A stretch of DNA of 64,000 nt from Cladobotryum mycophilum (Eukaryota; Ascomycota; Sordariomycetes; Hypocreales; Hypocreaceae). The stretch spans positions 1 through 64,000 of the forward strand of contig JAVFKD010000002.1 of NCBI GenBank assembly GCA_036429605.1, given 5' to 3'. The position numbers and the translations under genes were made by a program. The notes beneath the pieces are model-generated. The model saw only the letters and a list, made by a program, of their open reading frames with translations, was not told where the DNA came from and searched no databases. Positions 1-10,519 of this stretch are shown here, one piece after another; positions within the stretch are counted from its first letter, which is position 1, and every line of letters starts with the position of its first letter.

Positions 1-40
1 CTAACCCTAAACCCTAAACCCCTAACCCTACTAACCCTAA
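1..40. repeat. Telomere repeat tract (C-rich strand)
   Basis: The window opens with imperfect CCCTAA-type repeats with variable C number (CCCTAA, CCCCTAA, and a CCCTACTAACCC variant). On the + strand the C-rich strand at the left means this is a left chromosome terminus. Only about six units are present, so the assembly probably stops just inside the telomere. Confidence 0.9.
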
Positions 41-980
41 CCTGCCCTGTCGCTTCGCTCCCCCTCACCGGGGGCCTAACTCTGCGCTTCGCGCGCTCTC
101 CACTGGGGGACGGGGGTAAACCCCCCTTGTGTAAAAACGCTCCGCGGGACACGGGCTGCCGCTTACGGGTTCGGGGGGTAAACCCCCCTTTGTACTGACA
201 CCCGGGCCTGACTGTTAAACCCTTAAACCGTCACCCTGACCCTGACCCTGACCTTTACTCTTTTAAACCCTTTCTATTACACTTAAACAAACAACCACTT
301 GTTTTTCTTTTCTTAAACCTTTACTCTCTTACACAACTCTTTTAAACTTACTTAAAAACTCTTCGCGGGACACGCGCTACTGCTCACGGGTTTGGGCCGT
401 TACTTACTTTTTTTAACCCTTTTTTTTTATCCCTTAAACTTTACTTTGTCTTTTGTGCTCTTTTTACTACGTGCTGTTAAACTCTTTTGCTTTTTGTACT
501 AACACCCGTTTGTTTTTTAAAAACCCTTCGCGGGACACGCCCTACCGCTTACGCCTTTACACTTTAACTTAACCCTGTTGTTTTCTGTTTTTTACTACCC
601 TTTAAACTGTTTTACTACACTAACACTACACCGCCTTGTCTTTTCCACCCTTTTTACTTTTACTTTCTTTTACTCTTTACTAACACACACTGTTGTTTAC
701 GCCTTTGCCTGCTGTTGAACTTGCCTTTAAACCCTTGTTTTACCCCTCACTGCTTACTGTTTTTTGTCTGTTACTTTCTTTAACCTTACTTTCTTACACT
801 TTTGCTTTTTACTTACTTCTTTTTTACACTCTTTTACACTCCCGCTACTGCTTACCCTTACTGTTACGCGTTTGTGCTTTGTGTTTTGGCCTTTGGCCCT
901 TGCCATTTTAACTTTTGCTTTTTGTTTTTTGCTTTGGGGTTTGGGGTTTGGGGTTTGGGGTTTCGAGTTTGGCGTTAAAA
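41..980. repeat. Telomere-adjacent pyrimidine-rich repeat region
   Basis: No gene is seen. The + strand is strongly C/T rich. A unit beginning CGCGGGACACG and running through a CTTACGGG-like end occurs three times, at about 143-175, 363-397 and 530-560. Two perfect hairpins lie near the end: five G, TAAA, five C at 112-125, and six G, TAAA, six C at 173-188. Four perfect TTTGGGG repeats lie at 933-960, G-rich on the + strand and so opposite in polarity to the terminal telomere. Open frames here are low-complexity Phe/Leu-rich translations of the pyrimidine bias. Confidence 0.6.
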
Positions 981-1604
981 TTTTATTATATTAATACACT
1001 CTCTTATATTTTATTACATACATAAACCAACATTATTATTTATTCTAAAAACTTTATACTCTATAAATCCCTTTTATTACCTATTTCTTTTCTTATTTTT
1101 ATCTTTTACTTTAAATCACAACTTCTTAACTTATTTATTTATTTATTATTCTTTGTTTTTTATTCTTATCTTTATATTTAATCCTTTATTTTACTTATTA
1201 ACCCTCTTTTATTCTTTCTTATTTATATTACTCTTAACCCTCTCATTTATAAACCCTCGCTTTATTCTTATCCGAATCAATTTCCTATCCTTACTTTTTC
1301 ATTCCTATCTAAATAAACCCATTCCCTAATATACCTTAACCTTTATAACTTTATATTACTTTTTATAATATCTTTTCTTTTTCTTTATTTATTATTATTA
1401 CTTACTTACTTATTACTATTTTTTTTTGCCCTGTTTTTATTTATTTTATATGCTCTTTTTATTATATATGCTCTCTGCTTTATTACCCTATATCCCTATC
1501 CGTTACTTTACTAACTTATATTCCTTACTTTTACTATCTCCTACCCTATTGTTATTATTACTAAAACCCTTATATGACTATTACTAAAACCCTATTCTTT
1601 AACT
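981..1604. other. Gene-free AT- and pyrimidine-rich spacer
   Basis: I see no gene in this stretch. It is T/A-rich with short TTTATT-type runs and grades into the 3' end of the first helicase relic. Confidence 0.6.
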
Positions 1605-2886
1605 AATTTATATAACCTGTAAAATACCCTACACAACCGGCTACTTTCCATCCCTCCCTATTTTACTCTCTCTCCCATCCACCCCTATATCTCCTCTAAC
1701 CTATTATTACTGTCAATCATAACTCTATCTGAACCCGCCATCTCTAACATCACATACCCCGTTGCCTCCCCGTAAAACCCGTATATCCTCCCGTATACCT
1801 CGCTTAATACTCCCTTATACTAATACCCCTTGCCCTTTACCCTCCTGAACCGGCTCCTGTCCTTGTCTACCGCCTCCCAACCCGTACATATTACCTACGG
1901 TAAACCGCACCTGTAACACCCCGAATACACCCCGAACCGCCCTTTCTTAAACATCTCCTCCTCCACCTCCGACACGTTGCCACGTACTACTGCCCACATC
2001 GACCCCCTTGTCCGGGCACAAATCTATCTTGTGGTCCGCCTCCGACGCCCCCCCCAACTTGCACACCACGCAACACCCTGCCCACCTTTCCAACTGCCTC
2101 TCGAACTCCTCCCCCTCTGCCCCCTCTGACGTAATCTCGTAACTTACGCGGCATTCCCGCGTGAACCACCAATCGTATGTCCGGCATGTCTACCCCCATC
2201 CCCAATGCGTTCGTCGCCACCATTAACGTCCCGTCCCTGATCCACGCCCTTAACCTTCGTTGCTTGCCCTTTGTTGTGTTGATCTTGTTGTAATACGCCT
2301 CGCAACCCAACGTCTTCGCTAACCCCTTGACCCGATCCACCGATCCGCCGTATACAATCACCCTGCCCTCCTCATGCCGGTTTAACCACTCCCGCACCAT
2401 TCGGCAAACCCTCTTATCCTCTTCCTCCTCTTGCTCGTCCCACCCCGCCTTCACTATCTCTACCCTGTACTCGATGTTCTGCCTTGTCGTTCGCCATCGG
2501 AACATCTTCACCCTCGTTACTGCCGACTCCGGCGTCACGAACATAATTGATGCCGCTCGGTTGCTCCCTTGGCTCTGCCAAATGTGTGCCTCGATCTTGC
2601 TTTTCTCGCATCGCTCGTGTAAATCCCCCTGTAACGATACTAACGGTACAATCATAATTGTTGTCCTGTCCGGCGAACAAAACGCCGGTAATATAAACAA
2701 TAAACTCTTCCTCCCTCCCGTCCCTGTGATCTATATGATCGGCCTCTCTATGTGTATGACCGCCTGTATTACCTTTTCCTGCTGCCCCTTGAACTGGGAA
2801 CCCTTTTTAATAACGACTGGTATAACACTAATAATATACCCGCGATTTTGATCACGGCTGAATAAATCTGTGTATAATCCAATGCT
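1605..2886 (-). pseudogene. Telomere-linked RecQ helicase relic (distal copy)
   Basis: This is a collapsed copy of the TLH gene at 4703-9456, in the same orientation. Retained blocks, with matching positions in the proximal copy: about 1605-2127 (4706-5233, C-terminus), 2130-2512 (5664-6055, motifs IV-VI area), 2513-2814 (6283-6582, Walker A area) and 2815-2886 (8187-8258, N-terminal region). Between blocks the DNA has been deleted. One deletion removes exactly 228 bp, including the DECH (motif II) and TAT (motif III) box. The Gln codon before Walker A is TAG at about 2731, and Walker A GTGGGKS reads GTGGRKS; both are C-to-T or G-to-A changes as expected from RIP. The product cannot be an active helicase. 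Confidence 0.85.
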
Positions 2887-3190
2887 TTTTACGCCCCTTC
2901 CCTTTATTCTTTTTATTTTTACTTTCCTTACCCTATAACTGCCCTTTTTTACCACCTTTTACCCTTTTATCTTTTTCGTCAACTTCCCTTCCTTAATATA
3001 CTGCTACTTACCCTATAACTCCTTTCTTTACTTCCCTTCTACCTTTCTATTCTTTTACCCTCTTTTACATCCTAACTTATACTCTTTCCCTTTGCTAAAC
3101 ACCTTTCTTCTACTACTGTGTTTTTAACTATAATTTACTTTTTTTTTACTATTTTTTACTCTTTACTCCCTTTACATTTACTCTTTAACT
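2887..3190. other. Gene-free pyrimidine-rich spacer
   Basis: The + strand is C/T rich with CCCTATAACT-like and TTTTACCC-like runs. I see no coding or RNA feature here. Confidence 0.5.
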
Positions 3191-4110
3191 GGCCGGCCTT
3201 AACGACTTCCTTTTAACGGTTTCTTAATGGTCTCCTAACGGGCTATTTAACGGCTTCTCCTTACGTCTACCCTCTTTTCAACGTGCTCCTTTGCCCCGCC
3301 TTAACGCGCTGCCCCTAACCTAAACCTCTCATAATGGGCTCTCTAACCCAACCGCTTTACCTTTCCTACCGCCTTCACGGCTTGTTCTTGCTTCCTGTCC
3401 CTTAACTAACCTTTCTTTTTACGGGCTTTACTATATTATCTTTGTCTTATATACCGAACGGCTTTGTTCTTATAACGAACTTCTGCTGGGCTATTCCTTA
3501 CGGCTACTTGTAAATGGCCTGTCTTCTCCAACTGTTCTACCCTTCTTGCTTATTTAACGACTTCTTCTTTTTAACCGGTTGTTTTGAACGGTTTTGCTAA
3601 CGTCGGGTTGTTCCTGGCGGACGGGCTGTGCTTTACGGGCTCCCTTGAACTGCTTAAACTGCTCGAACTACTTTACCCTTTCGACGGCCTTTTTATGTTC
3701 TTACTGGTCTTTATCCTAACGACTGTCTCTATACCTTCTGTTCTACGACGGGGTCTCTCTGACGGGGTACCCTTAACCGCCTGTCCTTTACGGCTCGCCT
3801 TCGACTGCGTCTTCTGACGGTCTCTTTGACCGGCTGTCCAACGGCTTCTCCTGTTTAACGGACTCCTCGCACACTGTTTCATCTCGGCCGGCTTTCGCTT
3901 TTCTTACTGCTTCAACGGCTCCTTCTTATTGACTGTTCCTTGCCGGCTTTGCCTTAACTGTTCGTCTTGGACGGGCTCACCTTCTGCTGCTGACGGGCTA
4001 TTCTCAACCGTCTCTTCCTCTCGACGGGTTGCTCCACTTACTCCTCCCCTGCTCCTAACGGTCGTACTTACGGGCTCTTACCTTGTAACTGTTTCCCGCT
4101 TTTGACGGTA
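3191..4110. repeat. Quasi-periodic ACGGGCT/AACGGCTTCTT repeat field
   Basis: About 0.9 kb contains an ACGG-centred motif (variants TTAACGGTTTC, TAACGGGCT, GACGGCC, TTACGGGCTC, AACGACTTC) recurring roughly every 11-15 bp, with drift and gaps. It looks like a very degenerate minisatellite. The two short open frames across it (3584-3817 +, 3673-3882 -) have repeat-like composition and no recognisable domain. Similar AACGACTTCTT words recur near 9780 and 10427, so the unit may belong to the subtelomere more widely. Confidence 0.45.
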
Positions 4111-4702
4111 TTTTTACCTCCTCTCTCTTAAACTTAACTTACTCTCCCCCCTCTCACACTCTTATACACACTCCTTTCTCTCTTCCTTTTCCCCTAATAA
4201 CTTACTCTTTTCTTTTCCTCTTATATATACTCTCTCTCCTCTCTTTATACAATTACATTACCTTAAACTCTTTCTTCTTTTCCTTAAACTTCTCTTACTC
4301 TATCGTTGCGCCTCCTCTTACTGGGGCTTTTTTCCTGGATTTGTTTTTCTTTCCTTATATTATTACCTTATTATTGTCTTTTATATACTTTTTATTTTAA
4401 CTATTTTTTTAATTTATATTCTTATTTTCTTTTAACATCTGGCTTATTATTCACTTTCTCTTTTTACTCTATTTTTATTTTATATTACTTTTATTTTATT
4501 TTTTATCTATTTTTTTCTTTACCCCGCTATATTTACCCTACTACCCTACCATTTCACTATGTTTTATTCTTACCCTATAATACCTTTTTTATTTTTTTAT
4601 TTTATTTATTCTATTCCTATTTACTACTTACTTTTTAATTCCACTACCTATTATTTCTTTTAATATACTTTTTTTACCTTTCCCCTAATAATCTTTCTTT
4701 AC
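4111..4702. other. Gene-free T/C-rich spacer
   Basis: Very T-rich + strand with no gene seen. The hydrophobic open frame at 4306-4638 (+) is a translation of TTT/TTA/TAT runs and is not supported as a gene. The stretch ends at the TLH stop codon. Confidence 0.5.
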
Positions 4703-7700
4703 CTATTCTACTAATTTACATAACCTGTGAAATACCCTGCATAACCGGTTACTTTCCATCCCTCCCCATTTTATCTTTCCCCCTAACCATGTAAACATCT
4801 CCTCTAACCCACTACCACTATCAATCACAACACCATCCAAACCCGCCATCTCTAACATTATATACCCCGTTGCCTCTCCGTAAAACCCACATATCCCCCC
4901 GTATACCTCGCTCAATACCCCCGGGTACTGGCACTCCTTGCCCTTTACCCTCCTGAACCGGGACCCGTCCTCGTCTACCGCCTCCCAAACCACGCATATC
5001 GCCTGTGGTAACCCGCACCCGTAACATGCCGAATACTCCCTGAACCGCCGTTTCCTAAACATCTCCTCTTCCACCTCTTCCACATTGCCCCGTACCTTTG
5101 CCCACATCGAACCCCCTTATCCGGGCACAAATCCATCTTATGGTCCACTTCCAATGCCCCCCCAACTTGCATACCACGCAACACCCTGCCCACCTTTCCA
5201 ACTGCCTCTCAAACTCCTCGCCCTCTGCCCCCTCCAACATCTTTACCCTTTCCGCCTCCCACCCATCGTACCGCGCCTCTCGCCTAACCCTCTCGAACCT
5301 CTCCCGGATCTCCTTCGTACTCTCTCCCTTCTCCTTGCTCTCTTCGCCCTCCATTATCGCTATTTCCTCCTCTGCTTCCACGTCCCAACGCCTTTGAGCG
5401 CACACATCACACACTTCCTCGCCCTCTTCGCACCCCAATCTCTCCAACCAACCGTCCATCACCTTATCTAAAATCACTCTTCGGCACCATTTACCTGATA
5501 CATACTCCTTGACCACCTCTTCCCATATCTCCTTTTCTTTTTCCTTCTTCCCCTTCTCTCTCCCTTTTCCCTTTGGTCCACTCCCCTTATCCCCCTCTTG
5601 ACTCATCATCCCGCAAACCACCACTGCCTCGCTCTTCGTCCCGTCCCGCCCCCTCGCCCGCTCTCCTGTACGTAATCTCGCAACTTACGCGGCATTCCCG
5701 CGTGAACCACCAATCGTATGTCTGGGATGTCTACCCCCATCCCCAATGCGTTCGTCGCCACCATCAATGTCCCGCCCCGGATCCACGCCCTTAACCTCCG
5801 TTGCTTGCCCTCCGTTGTGTCTATCTTGTTGTAATACGCCTCGCAACCCAACGCCGACGCCAACCCCTTGACTCGCTCCACCGATCCGCCGTACACAATC
5901 GCCCTGCCCCCTCGTGCCGGTTCAACCACTCCCGCACTATTCGGCAAACCCTCTTGTCTTCCTCCTTCTCCTGCTCGTCCCACCCTGCCTTGATAATCTC
6001 CACCCTGTACTCGATGTTCTGCCTTGTCGTTCGCGATCGAAACATCTTCACCCTTGTCGCTGATAACACCGCCACCTTGAAAAACTCCTCCTCGTCACCC
6101 GGCGCCAATGTTGCTGTTAAAAACACCTTCTGTACCCCCCAATCTCGCAACGTTTCCCCCAACTGCCGTAACTGCGGCCTGAACTTGTCGCCTCCGTCCA
6201 ATAAAATATGACACTCATCCACCACTACCCGGTCTAATGCCTGCCGCGCCTGTAATCGGTTGACGAAATCCCGGAACCCCTTTGTCACCGCCGACTCCGG
6301 CGTCACGAACACAATCGATGCCGCTCGGTTGCTCTGCTGGCTTTGCCAAATGTGCGCCTCGATCTTGCTCTTGTCGCATCGCTCGTGTAAATCCCCCCGT
6401 AATGATACTAACGGCACAATCACGATCGTCGTCCCGTCCGGCGAACAAAACGCCGGCAACATAAACGACAAACTCTTTCCCCCTCCCGTCCCCGTGATCT
6501 GTATGATCGGGCTCTCCCCCTGTATAATCGCCCGGATCACCTTTTCCTGCTGCCCCCTGAACTCGGAACCCTCCCCCATCATCATCCGCAACTGGCCCCG
6601 CACGTCCACTCGCTGCAATCGCGCGAATCGCCGGAACCGTGCCTCCTCTCGCGGCCCGTCAAACACATCGCGCCGTCGCTTGCCCGTCGCCCCTCCCCCT
6701 GGACCGCCCCAATCGCCCTCCCCGAACCCTAAAAATCGGTGCCACAACCGGCTGACCATCTGGAACTTGTCTCGTTCCTTCTGCGTCCCCGAATCCCCTT
6801 GCTCCAATAACCGCGCGTAAATCATCCCCGCCACGTGTGTCCCGTGCCCGGCTTGTAAATCCCACGGGTTATCCCCAATCTCATCCCCGTCCTCCTCGTC
6901 TTCGCCCCCTCTCCCCTTTGCCCCCATGACTGGTTCAAATACCGGTTGGCGATCGCAATCGCAATGTGACGCCATGCGCTGATGTTCAACCTCTTCCCTA
7001 ACAATCGCTCGCTCGCCCGCTGCATGATGCGTCTCACCCGGTCCGATGTCCATTTGCGCTCCTTGACCCAATCTGTAAACCCCTTGGTCCGCGCCATTTC
7101 TTCTTGCGCCAACCTTTCCTCTCTCCTCTCTTCATCTTCCTCCTCAATTGGCCCCGCCGCCTCCTCCTCCCCGCTTCTCGCCCCCTGTGCCCTCTCTGCC
7201 CTCTCTTTCGCTCGCTCCCCCTGTCTACCTCGCTCTCCTCTTCGCCTCGGCTTACAATCTCGTCTGCCCACAAAAACGGGCTGCACTTGTCCCCTTGTTT
7301 CATCACCCCCTGCACCTGCTGCCAAAACGGTAACACCAACCACAAATACCATACCAACAACTCCCCCACCTCCCGTGGCAAATACCGGTGGATTACCTTG
7401 GCTTGCCCTGTGCTACGGAAATTCTTGTGGTACGACGTGACGAAACACATCATCCGGCTGTGCGCCATGATGTTGCGGATCCCCCGTTGACCGTGTTCAC
7501 CATCCTCAATCCCAAAATCTCCGTCGATCGCGCCGGCTGCCCTGCCACCATGTGCATCAACACGAATAACCGCTCCCGGAACTGCTCCAACACCTGCCCG
7601 TACTTTCGGACCGCCTCTGCTTTATATGGGTTCGCCTCGCTGCCCCCGTTGAAAATCCACTCCCTTTCCCTGCTGCTCGACCCCGCGATCCGCTTGATGA

Positions 7701-9456
7701 TCCAATCCTTGCCCTTCCCCAACCATTCGTTGCGGTCGTCCTGCAAAAACGAATAACCTACCTTCTGCTCGCTGTGGCTGTCTTCTAAATTACCCCATTC
7801 GATCACCGGCAATAATCCTAAACCTACCTTGTCCACAATCGTTAACTCGGCTAATAACCCCCGCGCCTCGTCTTTCAACGTGTGCAACATGTCGGATAAA
7901 TCACCCATCCCAAATCGAATCCGCCGGTGTATAACTCGATCGCCGTCCCAATCAATGGTACCGTCCGCCACCGTGTTATATCGGATATACATCCCGTACG
8001 TTCGCATTTCCATGATCCAATCCATTGGCGTTGGCTCCGCATCGCGCCTGTGCGTTGTTTGTGTCATGAATCTCTGCACCTTGGTCCGTACGATGCGAAA
8101 AACGCCCCTGGCCTCCTCTCGCGCTTCGTCCTCGTCCATGCCCAAATCCCTCATCATCTTGGCCACCTCGTCCTCCCTCTCCAAATACGACTGGTACAAT
8201 ACTAACATGCGTGCAATCTTAATAACGGCCGAATAAATCGGCGTGTAATCCAACGGGCTCATCCACCCTTTATCCTCTTGGATCCCTAACACGGCCAAAC
8301 CGCTGATGATTGCGTTATCGTAATGGTCCTGCTTCATTTGGTGATTTAATAACTTGACCACCATGTCCAAACATAACCGGTCTACCTTTTCATCCTCTAC
8401 CAACCCTTCTATCAAACCCTCGCTTAATAACTGTATATTCTTCTCGATCGTCTCTTCGAAATCATCCCATGCATCTCCCTGCCGCGGTGTAAACTTATAC
8501 GGTGGGCGCTTGTTATCGTCCCACTGCTGCGTTCGCTGTATGACGCATAATAACTTCCTGTACACCTCCTTGTATCGTACCCACGTATCGTCCTCTAACC
8601 GGTTATCGAACGGTCTGGCTGGCTTGACCTTGATCTCTTTGCGCTGGACCTCGAACAACGCTGGTGCCCCGACCTTGGACGACACCGCCGTTGCTCGTGC
8701 CTGATCCATCACTCGCTCCAAACTCTCCCATAACTTCTGCAACACGGCTTCGTGCTCCTGAATCGGGCCTGTTGCTTCCTGTAACTCGATCGGGTCTAAC
8801 CTTTGCAAATGGGCTGCCCACCCGACCCGATCCAACCATGCGTTCGGCTCCATCTTTTCGTTGCCCACGCGGATTGCCTCTTTGGTGCTTGCTTCGAATC
8901 GCTCGGCCTGTTCCTGGTGGATTCGCGTGATCCTCTCCATGGTGCTTTCGCCCGTCGCCGGCTGTCCGTTGGCTTCCCCATCATCCCGCCCAACCTCGAA
9001 CCATCCGCTGGCCGCGCGCGTTTGGAAAAACCGCTGGCAACGAACGCCTGTTATCCACGGTACTTCCCGCGCCTGCTTGGCCCTTTTCACGACATTGCCG
9101 CCCTTGGACCATTCATTAACCCAATTGTGTGCCTTGCGGCAATGCTCCTGTATCCGTCGCACCTGGCGATAAACCCGCCCACACTCTACGCATCTTAATC
9201 CGTCGTCCTTGGGCTGTTGAATAAACGGGATCGGTTCGACTATTGGTGGCGGGTACTCGAAATCCTTCAATTGGGCCTGATCCTGAATAATATCTTGGAT
9301 GTCACCTACTGCTTGCGTAATTTGTTTCCTCTCATAACAATCAATCATGGGGTGGTGTTTCTTTATATGGGCTGCCACTTCCTTAGCTACGCATGCAAAA
9401 CCACATGGCTTGCAAATAATAATGCGATATTCTGATAAATAAACAAATGGCTCCAT
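4703..9456 (-). CDS. Telomere-linked RecQ-type DNA helicase (seven 1-nt frame breaks)
   Basis: ATG at 9456-9454, stop at 4703; transcription runs toward the telomere. Domain order: two C2H2 zinc fingers (about residues 18-36 and 90-110); a GVRCQRFF motif near residue 140, typical of the DUF3505/OrsD-like N-terminus; RSTEILGLR near 643; IHRYLPREVGELL; QAGHGTHVAGMIYAR near 873; RecQ core with Walker A GTGGGKS near 990, DECH near 1082, LTAT, and motif VI QESGRGGRDG near 1268, which is readable only across a frame break; then Cys-rich C-terminal segments (CEEGEEVCDVC, CVVC, CYGCG). Frame breaks lie at C runs 7481-7485, 7217-7221, 6921-6925, 5907-5911, 5649-5653, 5157-5163 and 5112-5116. One extra C at each gives 4761 nt, exactly 1587 codons with stop. 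TLH proteins are found next to telomeres in many fungi; they are inferred, not proven, to act in telomere recombination. The gene may be functional or recently dead. Confidence 0.85.
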
Positions 9457-9886
9457 GATAAATGTTCCGTAATTCGCTTTAATGAACTTTACTCATATAT
9501 CTATAATTAAAAACCCGGGCTTTCTTTCATTATATGTTTTCTACCCCTTGGCTTATTTGCTTTTTTAAACAATTGGCGTAAAACGTTTGCCCTGGCAACG
9601 GATGCGCTTGGTTGATTATGACCCGCCCCACCTTTAACGACCTCTATGTGACTTACCGACTGCTTAATTGAATTGGCACTTTGCTTTGCTACGCACTCAA
9701 TTGACTGCACACTCAATGGCTACACACAATGGCTACATACTCAATGGCTACACTTGGTTCTTGGCCAATTGGAACGGGCCCACTTTTAACGACCTGTGTG
9801 CGGCTTACTGGCTGACTTACTGGTTGATTAAATTGGCCTTATGCGTTTTAATGCAATGTTATAGTTCTGTCGCCGCATTCTTATAG
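9457..9886. repeat. TLH upstream spacer with short tandem words
   Basis: This is the 5' flank of the helicase gene. It holds degenerate tandem words (AATGGCTACAC/ATACTC four times at about 9714-9753; TTTAACGACCT at about 9629 and 9787) and ends in the 18-bp word GTCGCCGCATTCTTATAG (9869-9886), which recurs at 10502-10519. No gene is seen. Confidence 0.45.
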
Positions 9887-10205
9887 TAAATAATTATATT
9901 AATAACTGATTACATACATAAAAAAACATACAGTAACTAAGTTCATTACGATCTGAATAAGTATAATATTTATTCGTATGAGAATGAACCAATGATCTAG
10001 TAATTGTAATAGATCGAATCGATTCTATTCGAGCTATTGTGTACGCTCGAGTCGATTCTATTTAAGCTGTCGAACCTGCTCGAGTCGATCTCGTTCGAGC
10101 TGATTGTGATTGGTTACTTTGCCCGAAGCTTTGCCGTGGTTGTGGTCCAATCAGTAGCTTGCATAACTGTCACTAAAGGTGGGTCTGTTTTCCATGAAAG
10201 CTTAT
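9887..10205 (-). repeat. LTR-like repeat fragment, weakly mutated copy
   Basis: This 0.3 kb matches the TA-rich repeat at about 31280-31610 base for base once C-to-T and G-to-A differences are allowed. For example, TCGATTCTATTCGAGC here corresponds to TTAATTCTATTTAAGC there. It therefore preserves a version of the family close to its pre-RIP state. Both ends are truncated relative to the 480-bp copies at 31163 and 32199. Homology fades after about 10205. It lies between two copies of an 18-bp direct repeat (9869-9886 and 10502-10519). Confidence 0.65.
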
Positions 10206-10519
10206 CATGTCACTTTGTATATACGCTGATTAATTACACGCTTAATCCAATTGATCTTAATACAATTTACGCAATAATTTAAATGATTTATTTCTACGCT
10301 TAAATAAATATATAAAAAATATCTAGCTTCGATTATCAATTGATCTAATACTTATTTATCTATGCACCTGAACCTTATATATTTTATCGATGGCTATTGT
10401 CTACGACCTCTTACCACTGCTTTTCAACGACTTCTTACCCCTGCATATTCTAGCGCCAAATTTTTTAATATGGGCACTTCAACGACTTGCTTCCAGTGTC
10501 CGTCGCCGCATTCTTATAG
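10206..10519. other. Gene-free spacer ending in the second 18-bp repeat
   Basis: AT-rich to about 10390, then CTACGACCTCTT/CAACGACTTCTT words resembling the 3.2-4.1 kb field, then GTCGCCGCATTCTTATAG at 10502-10519. No gene is seen. Confidence 0.4.

Noticed and set aside
693..994. Hydrophobic Phe/Leu-rich open frames near the telomere
   Set aside because: They are translations of C/T-rich repeats, overlap in two frames, and have no domain.
4306..4638. 110-aa hydrophobic frame resembling a membrane protein
   Set aside because: The composition is that of TTT/TTA/TAT runs; no family motif and no fungal gene context.
5085..9198. Several 60-190-aa plus-strand frames opposite the TLH gene
   Set aside because: They are antisense shadows of a G-rich coding strand with clear helicase motifs.
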